Source: an uncultured Lachnospiraceae bacterium
Lineage (GTDB): Bacteria; Bacillota; Clostridia; Lachnospirales; Lachnospiraceae
Assembly: GCA_949051815.1 (NCBI GenBank)
Contig: CARQVR010000011.1
Location: 1 to 64,000, forward strand
DNA length: 64,000 nucleotides
Direction: 5' to 3'
Position numbers and translations under genes: made by a program. Below are positions 1 to 8,570 of this stretch, piece by piece (positions within the stretch are counted from its first letter, which is position 1; the number at the start of each line of letters is the position of its first letter). Under the pieces are notes generated by a model. That model was not told the DNA's origin, did no database searches, and saw only the letters and a list, made by a program, of their open reading frames with translations.

Positions 1-1
1 G

Positions 2-586
2 TCCGAGCAGATTTCCACGGCCAGCAAGGAGGCTTCCGGCACGGGCAACATGAAGTTTATGTTAAACGGCGCGCTGACCATCGGTACGATGGACGGTGCA
101 AACGTGGAGATCGTGGAGGAAGTGGGTGAAGAGAACGCGTTTATTTTCGGTCTGTCCTCCGACGAGGTGATCCGTTACGAGAATTACGGCGGTTATCATC
201 CCACGGATATCTTTAACAACGATCCCGATGTGAGAAAGGTGCTGATGCAGCTCATCAACGGCACCTATGCTCCCGGCGATCCGGATATGTTCCGTTCGCT
301 TTATAACTCTCTGTTAAATACGCAGAGCACCGCAAAGGCTGATACTTACTTTATTCTTAAGGATTTCAAGGCTTATGCGGAAGCGCAGAGAAAGGTGGAG
401 GCAGCCTACAGGGATGAAAAGGGATGGGCGCGGAGCGCTATCTTAAACGTGGCCTGCTCCGGCAAGTTCACTTCTGACAGAACCATTCAGGAGTATGTGG
501 ATGATATCTGGAAGCTGGATAAGGTTGTGATCCCGAAGGAGCCTGTGACGACGGTTGGCTCTGCGGTGAAAAAAATCATGAAATAA
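2..586 (+). CDS. glgP: Glycogen/starch phosphorylase, C-terminal part (5' end outside window)
   Basis: The reading frame is open from base 2, so the gene starts upstream of the window; about 194 residues remain. The enzyme releases glucose-1-phosphate from alpha-1,4-glucan in the cytoplasm. The opening residues contain EASGTGNMKFMLNGAL, the phosphorylase signature whose lysine carries pyridoxal phosphate, followed by the conserved GTMDGANVEI. The C-terminus (stop at 584-586) matches the usual end of the family with no extension. A strong hairpin terminator follows at once, so this gene ends its transcription unit. Nothing odd is seen in the part present. Confidence 0.96.
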   Translation, partial: SEQISTASKEASGTGNMKFMLNGALTIGTMDGANVEIVEEVGEENAFIFGLSSDEVIRYENYGGYHPTDIFNNDPDVRKVLMQLINGTYAPGDPDMFRSLYNSLLNTQSTAKADTYFILKDFKAYAEAQRKVEAAYRDEKGWARSAILNVACSGKFTSDRTIQEYVDDIWKLDKVVIPKEPVTTVGSAVKKIMK

Positions 587-597
587 GAAGACATCAG

Positions 598-636
598 AAA
601 GGCTTTCTCCTGCAACAGGGAGAGAGCCTTTTTTTG
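598..636 (+). terminator. Rho-independent terminator after glgP
   Basis: An AAGGCTTTCTCC arm pairs with GGGAGAGAGCCTT across a short loop, and a run of seven T follows. The T-run leads straight into GCGCACATAAGCAGA, which matches the left end of the repeat element found at 43.3 and 53.3 kb. Confidence 0.9.
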
Positions 637-650
637 CGCACATAAGCAGA
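631..650. repeat. Solo left end of the terminator-associated palindromic repeat
   Basis: TTTTTGCGCACATAAGCAGA closely matches the left end of the 118-bp elements at 43338 and 53267 (TTTTTTGCGCGCATAAGCAGA). The rest of the element and its right end are absent here. It lies directly against a terminator T-run, as the full copies do. Confidence 0.6.
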
Positions 651-735
651 ACCGGAAAACCAAAGGCTCTACTCGATTTTGCGGCGGGTATGTGCTATGA
701 TAAAAAGACAGGAAGGGGAGAGGAGCGGTATATTT

Positions 736-3700
736 ATGGACAAAAAGCTGGCATTTCAGATACTGGGACTTTCGGAGACAAAAGAAGAGGAAAAAATCAG
801 GGGCAGTTACCTTTCGCTTTTAAAGAATACAAACCCGGAGGATGATCCGGAGGGCTTTAAACGGCTGCGGGAGGCCTATGAGGAAGCCGTGCGTTTTGCA
901 AAGCAGCAGGAGGAAGCGGAGGAAGAATTCCGGCCACAGGGGGAGATCGGGCTGTGGATGCAGCGCGTGCGGGAAATTTACCGGGATATCCTTTTGCGCA
1001 GAGAGGTGGAAAACTGGAAAGCGCTTTTTGACGATCCGGTCTGCGCCGGTTTTGATACCTTTCTGGAGGCGAGAGGGCAGCTTCTCGGCTTTCTTTCGGG
1101 GCACGCCCTTCTGCCGCAGATGGTGTGGCGTCAGATTGATCAGACATTTCATGTGCTGGAGGATTTCGATGCGCTAAAGGAGGAGTTCCATGTGAATTTC
1201 CTAAAGCACATCCAGTATCATGTAAACACGGAGGATTTTCTCGATTACAGCCTGTTCGAGGCGCAGGACGGCTGCACGCCGGAGAGCGACGAGGAGGCGG
1301 ATGATTATATACGGGAGTATTTTCAGATTAAGAATCTGTTGGAGAACGATGAGACGGAGGATGTGCCCCAGAGTCTGTCTGATATGAAAAGGCACGGCGT
1401 TTACCACCCCTACGAGGATGTGGAGCGTTTGCGCCTGCATATCCGCAAGGATGCGTGCGAAAAAGGGCGGGAGCTGGCGGAGAAACTGATCGGGCGCTAT
1501 CCGCAGGACAGCTATGTGCGTGTCTGGACGGGGAAAATTTTTTACGATACAGGAGACGAGGACAGGGGGCTTGCACAGTGGGAAGCGGTGCTCTCCGAAG
1601 AGCCGGATTATTATATGGCGAAATATTTTGCCATGCACTGTCTGGCGGACAGGAAAGAATGGTATCGGGCCGGTAAATACGTGGATGAGCTGATAAAGGT
1701 GAACCGGCGTGACGAGGAGCTTCTGGGGCGGCAGAGAGAGATCGACGGCGAGCTGGTTCCCGCGCTGCGGGATGCGCTTGACAAGGGCGGAGCCTATGAG
1801 GAGCTTTCGGGCAGGGAGCTGAGATCGTATCTGGGGTGGCGGCTGTTTGATCTGGAGCGGTATGAGGACATTCTTACCCTGCTTTCGGAGGACAGTGAAC
1901 TGGAGACGGCGGAGGACGGGCTTGAATTAAAGGCCTGGAGTCTGTACCGGATGGAGCGGTATGAGGAGGCCATTCCCGTATATCAGGCCCATCTGAAATG
2001 TGTGGAGGAAAATGTGGAGGACGAGGAGAAACGGACGTCGAAGGCGTCCCAGAGTCATCGTCTTCTCGGCGTCTGCTACTTCTGCACACAAAGGCGGGAA
2101 GAAGGAGAGCGGGAGACGCAGACGGCCATTGAGATGGAGACGGATGCAAGAACCCGACTCGACTGTAAATATTATCTGGCGGACCGGTATCTTTCTTTTA
2201 AGGAATACGAGAGGGCGACGGAGATCTGTGACGAGGTTCTTTCGGAGGACGACGGATTTTATCCGGCCTATCTGGTCAGGCAGGAGGCATGTTACCATAT
2301 GCGCAAGGCGCAGCAGGTGGTGGACGACTATTACCGTGCGATAGATATTTACGCAGGCTTTGGCAGACCGTACCTCTACGCGGCTATGATCTTTTATGAC
2401 CACAACCAATACAAAGATGCGCTGGGTGTGATAGAGAGAGCGAAAGAAAATCAGGTGGAGTTTTCCAAAATGCTGCGCTTCCAGGAGGCCAAGATATTGC
2501 GTATGCTCTCGGAAGACGAGGAGAGCCGGAAACGTCCTTTGGAAATACTGGATGCGCTGTTGGAGGAGACGAAGGAGACTGGGGAGAACGCGGCAGAGGA
2601 AGCGGAGGAGGATAAGGATGCGCTTGACAGGGCAGAATTGATCTTTGAGAAGGGTCTTTTGTATGAGGGAAGCGAGAACCTTGACAGGGCGATTTCACTT
2701 GTGCGGGAATCTGTCAGGATGGACCCGGAGGAGCCGTACTATGTGCTGGTGCTCGGGAATCTGTTACGGGATGCGGAAGAGTTTGCCAAGGCGTATGAAC
2801 AGTATAAGCGGGTGGAGGAGGTTTACCACCACACGGAGTTTTATTTCGGCCTCGGCATCTGCTGCCAGATGGCGGAGGCGTGGCGGCAGGCCGCGCATTA
2901 CTTTACGAAGGCGGTGGAACAGGATGAGACGTATCGGGATACGAACTTAAGGCTTTACAGATGCTATGAGAAACTGTACCGTTCCGAATATAAGCGGGCA
3001 GACTATGACAAGGCCATGCTTTATATCAATAAGCAGATGGAGATTACCGAAAACCGCGGGTACCGTCTGTGGGATCGGGGAAATCTGTATGTGGACGCTA
3101 TGGAGACGGAGAAAGCCGTTGCGGATTATGAGGCGGCGATTGCGTCGGGAACCGTTCCGGAGGATGAACTTTATATTCTCTGGCAGAATATCGGTCTGGC
3201 TTATTCGAATGACAGGCAGTTTGCAAAAGGATATGAAGCTTATCAGCGTGCAGTGAAGACGATGGAGGAGAAGGACACTTCCGTAAAGGGTTACCGGGGC
3301 ATGGCGGAGTGCTGCCAGAAGCAGGGTGATTACGAGAAGGCCATTGCCTGCTGCAGGGAAGGACTTACCATCTTTCCGGACGACGAGGACTTGTGGGACA
3401 CGCTGGATGAATGTTACCGCAGGATGAACCGTCCGGAGGAAGCATTGCGGGTGGGGGAAGAAAGGCGCAAACAGACAGGCGACACAAAGGAATATTATGT
3501 CAATGCTTCCTACGCCCTGCTTGCCATGGGAAAAGTGCAGGAGGGACTGGCGCTCTTCGACGAGATGAAAAAGTCCTGCCTGAAAAGATCCGCGAATAAA
3601 GAAGAGCTGGCGGAATTGTATGACGAGTGGGCGGACCATCTGGCGGAAGCGTGCGATTACGAGGCGGCAGCCAGAAAATATCAGGACGCGGCTGCGCTGT

Positions 3701-4281
3701 ACGGGGAACGGTTGGAGAAAAAATTCCAGATGGAATGGAGAAGGGCAAGATGTTATTATATGATAGGAGACAGGGAGAAGGCCGCCCGTTATGCGAAGAA
3801 AGCGCTTGCCTGCCTTGAGGAAGGACATATAGAACCGGAGGCATACCGGACCTTTCCCAAATATGCGCCCCTGCACAGCGGATGGCTTGCATGGTGTGAT
3901 CTGATGCTGGGCGAAAAGGAAAAGGCAAGGCAGACTTTTGAGGAGATGGAACGGCAAAGGCCATGCGCGGGATGCGGATATGGAAAATGCTTCGAGGCTT
4001 CTTTCTGGCTCGGCTGCTATTATTATTGCGAGGGAGAACCGGACAAAGCGGCAGCGCAGTTTGAGGAGACCCTGAGAAGGGACATAAAAATGACCCAGGC
4101 CAAAATCCTGTTGGAGAAAATCCGGGGTGGCGGCAATGCTTCTTCCGGGAAACCCGGCGGACGGGCAGGGCTGAAAGGTATGGGAGAGACGTCTGACGCA
4201 GGGCACAAGCAGGGGTTTATGGCGCGGCTGTTTCACAGGAAGACAGAACCGGAGAAACAGGACGGCTCTGTAAAGAATTGA
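736..4281 (+). CDS. Giant TPR protein with J-like N-terminus, probable partner of the adjacent Hsp70
   Basis: About 1181 residues. The first 55 residues resemble a J domain (helix II, loop, helix III ending REAYEEA), but the HPD tripeptide that activates Hsp70 reads NPE within NTNPEDDPEGF. The rest is mainly TPR-like helical repeats, with alanine/tyrosine spacing typical of TPR (AKAYEQYKRV, KAVADYEAAI, GYEAYQRAV), and a basic low-complexity tail. No signal peptide or membrane segment is seen, so it should be cytoplasmic. I chose the ATG at 736 because GGAAGGGGAGAGGAG lies just upstream; earlier in-frame starts exist at 679 (TTG) and 697 (ATG). The Hsp70 gene starts 45 bp downstream in the same direction, which suggests an operon and a chaperone-partner role (inference). 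Confidence 0.8.
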   Translation: MDKKLAFQILGLSETKEEEKIRGSYLSLLKNTNPEDDPEGFKRLREAYEEAVRFAKQQEEAEEEFRPQGEIGLWMQRVREIYRDILLRREVENWKALFDDPVCAGFDTFLEARGQLLGFLSGHALLPQMVWRQIDQTFHVLEDFDALKEEFHVNFLKHIQYHVNTEDFLDYSLFEAQDGCTPESDEEADDYIREYFQIKNLLENDETEDVPQSLSDMKRHGVYHPYEDVERLRLHIRKDACEKGRELAEKLIGRYPQDSYVRVWTGKIFYDTGDEDRGLAQWEAVLSEEPDYYMAKYFAMHCLADRKEWYRAGKYVDELIKVNRRDEELLGRQREIDGELVPALRDALDKGGAYEELSGRELRSYLGWRLFDLERYEDILTLLSEDSELETAEDGLELKAWSLYRMERYEEAIPVYQAHLKCVEENVEDEEKRTSKASQSHRLLGVCYFCTQRREEGERETQTAIEMETDARTRLDCKYYLADRYLSFKEYERATEICDEVLSEDDGFYPAYLVRQEACYHMRKAQQVVDDYYRAIDIYAGFGRPYLYAAMIFYDHNQYKDALGVIERAKENQVEFSKMLRFQEAKILRMLSEDEESRKRPLEILDALLEETKETGENAAEEAEEDKDALDRAELIFEKGLLYEGSENLDRAISLVRESVRMDPEEPYYVLVLGNLLRDAEEFAKAYEQYKRVEEVYHHTEFYFGLGICCQMAEAWRQAAHYFTKAVEQDETYRDTNLRLYRCYEKLYRSEYKRADYDKAMLYINKQMEITENRGYRLWDRGNLYVDAMETEKAVADYEAAIASGTVPEDELYILWQNIGLAYSNDRQFAKGYEAYQRAVKTMEEKDTSVKGYRGMAECCQKQGDYEKAIACCREGLTIFPDDEDLWDTLDECYRRMNRPEEALRVGEERRKQTGDTKEYYVNASYALLAMGKVQEGLALFDEMKKSCLKRSANKEELAELYDEWADHLAEACDYEAAARKYQDAAALYGERLEKKFQMEWRRARCYYMIGDREKAARYAKKALACLEEGHIEPEAYRTFPKYAPLHSGWLAWCDLMLGEKEKARQTFEEMERQRPCAGCGYGKCFEASFWLGCYYYCEGEPDKAAAQFEETLRRDIKMTQAKILLEKIRGGGNASSGKPGGRAGLKGMGETSDAGHKQGFMARLFHRKTEPEKQDGSVKN

Positions 4282-4326
4282 TTTAAAAACAGAAAAAATA
4301 GTAAGAGCGAAGGGATTTGATCGAAA

Positions 4327-6015
4327 ATGATAATCGGAATCGACTTGGGAACGACCAACAGTCTGGCGGCTTATTTCACGGAGGAGGGGCCGCAGATCAT
4401 ACCGAACCGCCTCGGAAAGAGGCTGACGCCCTCCGTGGTGAGCATGGACGAGGAAGAGCAGATTTATGTGGGAGATCTGGCGGTGGAGAGAGGGCTTCTC
4501 TATCCCGGCAGCGCAGCCTCCGTCTTCAAGCGGGATATGGGCAGCGGCAGGAAGTTTAATCTTTTGCACAAGACGTTTACGGCGGAGGAGCTTTCCTCCT
4601 TTGTGCTCCGGGCGCTTAAGGAGGACGCGGAGAGCTTTCTGGGTGAGCCTGTGGAGGAGGCTGTCATCAGTGTGCCCGCCTATTTTAACGACGAGAGACG
4701 GCGGGCCACCAGAAGAGCGGGAGAGCTTGCGGGACTTAAGGTGGAGCGGATCATCAGCGAGCCAACGGCGGCGGCCATCGCCTACGGCCTGTATCAGAGT
4801 CAGGGGCATATGCGTTTTCTGGTGTTTGATCTGGGCGGCGGCACCTTCGATGTGTCTGTATTGGAGCGGATCGACAGTATTCTGGAAGTGCGCGCCGTGG
4901 CAGGGGACAATTTCCTCGGCGGAGAGGATTTTACGAATGTGCTGGAGGAGATGTTCTTCGAGAAGTTTCCGCAGTTTGACAGGCTTGCGCTTGACGCAAG
5001 GACGCTTCGCCATATCCACAAACAGGCGGACAAATGCAAGACCGGCTTCTCGGAGGGGAAAACTTCCGTTATGGAGTGTAAAATCGGGGAGGAGGCATTT
5101 TCCTTTACGGTTGAGCTTTCCGCCTATGAACGCGCCTGTGAGGATCTGCTTGAAAAGATCAGACAGCCTGTGCGGCGCAGCCTCTCGGACGCCCATATCC
5201 GTCTGGCTGATATCGACAAGGTAGTGCTGGTGGGCGGGGCGACTAAGAGCCCGGTGATCCGCCGGTTTGTGAGCAGGCTGTTCCGGGTGATTCCGGATAC
5301 CAATATCAATCCGGATGAGGCGGTGGCGCTGGGCGCGGCCATTCAGGGCGCCATGAAGGAGCGCAAAGAAGCGATCAGGGAAGTGATTCTCACGGATGTC
5401 TGCCCTTTTACGCTTGGTACGGAAGTGGTCAGAGAGTGGGAGAAGGGTTATTTTGAAAATGGCGTGTTCTGCCCCATTATCGAGAGAAATACGATTATTC
5501 CGGCAAGCCGCACAGAACGGCTCTATACGGTGCGGGATGACCAGACGAAAATCCGGGTCAATGTGCTGCAGGGCGAGAGCCGTTTCGCAAAGAATAATCT
5601 TTCTCTGGGAGAGCTGAATATAGAGGTGCCGCCCGCCCCTGCGGGGGAGGAGGCTGTGGATGTGACCTACACCTATGACATCAATTCCATTCTGGAGGCG
5701 GAGGTTAAGGTGGTATCCACCGGCAAGAAGGAGAAACAGGTTTTTGGCGGCAAAAACGCGGACATGACGCCGGAGGAGATTGCGGCGCGTTTTGAAACCC
5801 TGTCCTATTTAAAGATCCATCCGAGAGACAGGGAGGAGAACAAGTATCTGCTCACATTGGGGGAGCGGATGTATGAGGAGAGTCTGGGGGATAAAAGATA
5901 TCTGATATCGCAGGAACTTCACAAGTACGAGCAGGCGCTTAATTCCTATGAGCCCGGCACGATTGAGCGGGCGAAAGAGGCGTTCCGGGAGTTCCTGAAA
6001 GAGTTGGAGGAATAG
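4327..6015 (+). CDS. hscC: Hsp70-family chaperone, HscC type
   Basis: 562 residues, short for DnaK (about 610-640) but the usual size for HscC. The nucleotide-binding domain has the phosphate-1 motif GIDLGTTNS at the start, [33 protein letters not shown] and the adenosine motif [14 protein letters not shown] substrate-binding beta domain follows (VCPFTLG to about residue 470) with a shortened helical lid. [17 protein letters not shown] and [12 protein letters not shown] segments resemble HscC rather than DnaK. It is probably an ATP-dependent specialised chaperone working with the upstream J-like TPR protein. The start is supported by GAAGGGA about 11 bases upstream. The family is clear; the HscC subtype comes from remembered sequence similarity. 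Confidence 0.9.
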   Translation: MIIGIDLGTTNSLAAYFTEEGPQIIPNRLGKRLTPSVVSMDEEEQIYVGDLAVERGLLYPGSAASVFKRDMGSGRKFNLLHKTFTAEELSSFVLRALKEDAESFLGEPVEEAVISVPAYFNDERRRATRRAGELAGLKVERIISEPTAAAIAYGLYQSQGHMRFLVFDLGGGTFDVSVLERIDSILEVRAVAGDNFLGGEDFTNVLEEMFFEKFPQFDRLALDARTLRHIHKQADKCKTGFSEGKTSVMECKIGEEAFSFTVELSAYERACEDLLEKIRQPVRRSLSDAHIRLADIDKVVLVGGATKSPVIRRFVSRLFRVIPDTNINPDEAVALGAAIQGAMKERKEAIREVILTDVCPFTLGTEVVREWEKGYFENGVFCPIIERNTIIPASRTERLYTVRDDQTKIRVNVLQGESRFAKNNLSLGELNIEVPPAPAGEEAVDVTYTYDINSILEAEVKVVSTGKKEKQVFGGKNADMTPEEIAARFETLSYLKIHPRDREENKYLLTLGERMYEESLGDKRYLISQELHKYEQALNSYEPGTIERAKEAFREFLKELEE

Positions 6016-6064
6016 AGTGAAAGTGATTTGAGATTTCGCGATGCGGAATCATGGAGGGATGTTC

Positions 6065-7423
6065 ATGGAACGGGTGCTTTTGGTGGGCGCAAACTTAAAT
6101 GACGGGGAAGATTATCTCACTTCTTTAGAGGAGCTTGGGGCGTTGGCTGAGGCCTGCGACATGGAAGTGGCGGGTGTGACGTCCCAGACACTTGAGACGG
6201 TGCACAAGGCTTTTTATATCGGCACGGGTAAGGTGGACGAGGTAAAAGGGCTTTCGCAGGATCTGGGAGCAGATGTCATTATTTTTGACAATTCCCTCTC
6301 CCCCATGCAGATGCGGAACCTGCAGGAGCGGCTGGAGAAGCCGATTCTGGACAGGAGTGCGCTGATTCTGGATATTTTCGCGAGAAGAGCCAGATCAAGA
6401 GAGGCCAAACTGCAGGTGGAAGTGGCAAGACTGCAATATATGCTGCCGCGACTTGTGGGACTCCACGCGGCGCTCTCAAGGCAGGGCGGCGCAAGCGGTT
6501 CCATGAGCAGCAGGGGCGCCGGGGAGACGAAGCTGGAGCTGGACAGACGTGTGCTGGAAAAGAGGCTTTCGGAGCTAAGGCGGGAATTAAAGGAAGTGGG
6601 AAGCGAGCGGGAAACCCAGAGAAAGCGCCGCGTGAAGTCGGGCCTTCCGAGGGTCGCGCTGGTGGGCTACACCAACGCGGGAAAATCGACGCTCTTAAAT
6701 GCCATGCTCGATCTTTATGGAGCGGATGAGAGGGAGGCGCAGGAGGAAAAATACGTCTTTGAGAAGGACATGCTCTTTGCCACGCTGGATACTACCGTGC
6801 GAAAGATTGCGCCCCCGGAGCATCATGCGTTCCTGCTGTCAGATACAGTCGGCTTTATTCACAAACTGCCGCACAATCTGGTGGAGGCGTTTCAGTCCAC
6901 GCTGGAGGAGGCGAAGGAGGCGGATCTGCTCATACAAGTGGTGGATTACAGCGACGAACATTATAAGGAGCAGATTGCCGTCACCAATCAGACCTTAAAG
7001 AAGCTGCAGGCGGACGGCGTTCCCATGCTCTGTGTCTATAATAAGGCGGATCTGGTCTCTCCCGATGCGCTGCCAGGGCTTTCCGGTGTGGAGGAGGCGC
7101 AGCTTGCGGCGCATTTGCCGGTGGTGCCGAAGGCGGGTGCGGGAGGCGGATCGATGGCGGGAGACTGCCTTGGTGATTCGATTTATCTGTCCGCCAAAAA
7201 GCGGATCGGGATGGAGGAGCTGGTCTGCCTGATCGGGGAGAAGCTTTCCGGCGGGTACAAGGAGTGCACGCTTCTGATTCCCTACACGGACGGCAGGGCG
7301 GTTTCTTATCTGAATGAGAACGCGGTGGTATTTTCGACGGAGTACGCGCAGGACGGCGTGCGGATGCGGGTGAACTGTAAGAAAGAGGATTACGGGTATT
7401 ATATGAAGTATGTGGAAGGGTGA
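6065..7423 (+). CDS. hflX: GTPase HflX
   Basis: 452 residues. HflX is a GTPase that binds the 50S subunit and helps split stalled ribosomes. The N-terminal domain has the typical YIGTGKVDEVK and DNSLSPMQMRNLQ, then the glycine-rich linker GGASGSMSSRGAGETKLELDRR. The G domain has P-loop GYTNAGKST, switch region DTVGFIHKLPHNLVEAFQST and NKAD. The ATG at 6065 is preferred over 6041 because GGAGGG lies 5-6 bases before it. Glycine/alanine-rich residues near position 350 form a variable insert. It follows hscC by about 50 bp, probably in the same transcription unit. Confidence 0.96.
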   Translation: MERVLLVGANLNDGEDYLTSLEELGALAEACDMEVAGVTSQTLETVHKAFYIGTGKVDEVKGLSQDLGADVIIFDNSLSPMQMRNLQERLEKPILDRSALILDIFARRARSREAKLQVEVARLQYMLPRLVGLHAALSRQGGASGSMSSRGAGETKLELDRRVLEKRLSELRRELKEVGSERETQRKRRVKSGLPRVALVGYTNAGKSTLLNAMLDLYGADEREAQEEKYVFEKDMLFATLDTTVRKIAPPEHHAFLLSDTVGFIHKLPHNLVEAFQSTLEEAKEADLLIQVVDYSDEHYKEQIAVTNQTLKKLQADGVPMLCVYNKADLVSPDALPGLSGVEEAQLAAHLPVVPKAGAGGGSMAGDCLGDSIYLSAKKRIGMEELVCLIGEKLSGGYKECTLLIPYTDGRAVSYLNENAVVFSTEYAQDGVRMRVNCKKEDYGYYMKYVEG

Positions 7424-7480
7424 TTTCCGGCAGCGGCAAGGATGTTTCTGCACAGAAAGCAGACGGAAGGAGGTGCGGAT

Positions 7481-8509
7481 ATGGGTGAAATCTATATGCC
7501 GCCTTTTGCGATGACGGAAGAGATAACCAATCTGGTTATTGAAATCGGGGAACAGGTCGGCGCAGTAGAGACCTATGATACATTGCAGCCTAATCCCAGA
7601 CTTCGCCGTGAGAGCAGAATTAAATCTATTCATTCGTCGCTCGCCATTGAACAGAATACGCTAACGCTGCATCAAGTGACGGATGTGATCGACGGCAAAA
7701 CAGTACTCGGGCCGCCGCAGGATATCAGGGAAGTGAAAAATGCTTATGAGGCGTATGAGCGTGTGTCTGTTTTGGATCCGTACAGCGTAAAGAATCTGTT
7801 ACTGGCACACAGGATTATGATGGACGGACTTGTTAAGGAAGCTGGACGATTCCGCAGCGGTAATGTTGGCGTATATGCGGGAGAACAGTTGATTCATGCC
7901 GGTTCGCCGGCCAACTATGTGCCGGAGCTGATAAAACAGCTTTTTGACTGGATGCGGAAATCGAAACAGCATCCCCTTGTAAAGTCTTGCATTTTTCATT
8001 ATGAATTTGAATTTATTCATCCGTTCGCGGATGGTAACGGGCGTATCGGCAGATTGTGGCAATCTCTGATTTTACAGAAATGGAAAGAATTTTTTGCATG
8101 GATGCCGATTGAAACCCTGATTTTTTCAAAGCAGGAAGGCTATTACAGAGCTTTGAATGTCTCTAACACGGCGGGGGAGTCCACGGTTTTTGTTACGTTC
8201 ATGCTCGGGATCATAAGAGATGCGCTGAAAGATGTCGTCGAGGGACAGAGCAGGCAGCATGATGTCGGAACAAATGTCGGAGTAAATGTCGGAGTAAATG
8301 TCGGGACAAATGAGGAGAAAATTCTGGCGCTGCTTGGGCAGGATTCCGGATTAACAGCGAAAACGCTTGCGTCTACGATCGGATTGACGGACAGGCAGGT
8401 GGAAAGAATCCTTTCCAGGTTGAAGGCAGAAGGGAAAATAATCCGGCACGGAGCAAGTAAAAACGGTTATTGGGAAGTATGTTGCACCTGCGGCACTTAT
8501 CCTTTATAA
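7481..8509 (+). CDS. Fic-domain protein with C-terminal winged helix
   Basis: 342 residues from the ATG at 7481, which has AGGAGG seven bases upstream. The Fic core carries the complete HPFADGNGRIGRLW motif, so nucleotidyl (usually AMP) transfer from ATP to a protein hydroxyl is likely. Near residue 50, SSLAIEQN resembles the N-terminal inhibitory helix, with Q where G or N is usual. After the Fic core comes a repeated linker of VGTN/VGVN units, then a helix-turn-helix (LTAKTLASTIGLTDRQVERILSRL). This architecture occurs in stand-alone Fic proteins with a DNA-binding tail. The target is unknown and no antitoxin gene is adjacent. Confidence 0.9.
   Translation: MGEIYMPPFAMTEEITNLVIEIGEQVGAVETYDTLQPNPRLRRESRIKSIHSSLAIEQNTLTLHQVTDVIDGKTVLGPPQDIREVKNAYEAYERVSVLDPYSVKNLLLAHRIMMDGLVKEAGRFRSGNVGVYAGEQLIHAGSPANYVPELIKQLFDWMRKSKQHPLVKSCIFHYEFEFIHPFADGNGRIGRLWQSLILQKWKEFFAWMPIETLIFSKQEGYYRALNVSNTAGESTVFVTFMLGIIRDALKDVVEGQSRQHDVGTNVGVNVGVNVGTNEEKILALLGQDSGLTAKTLASTIGLTDRQVERILSRLKAEGKIIRHGASKNGYWEVCCTCGTYPL
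8262..8311 (+). repeat. In-frame 12-bp tandem repeat in the Fic linker
   Basis: Four near-identical 12-base units of the form GTCGGARYAAAT encode VGTN/VGVN. Copy-number change would keep the frame and only alter linker length. Confidence 0.85.
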
Positions 8510-8570
8510 TAATTCTGGTAGTTAAAATATAGAGGAACGCGGAAAGAATCACACAGACATGGAGGAGCGT

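Noticed and set aside
2947..5196. Long minus-strand open frame of about 749 codons
   Set aside because: It runs opposite to the end of the TPR gene and most of hscC, has no ribosome site and its translation shows no known domain; purine-rich coding DNA often leaves the antisense frame open.
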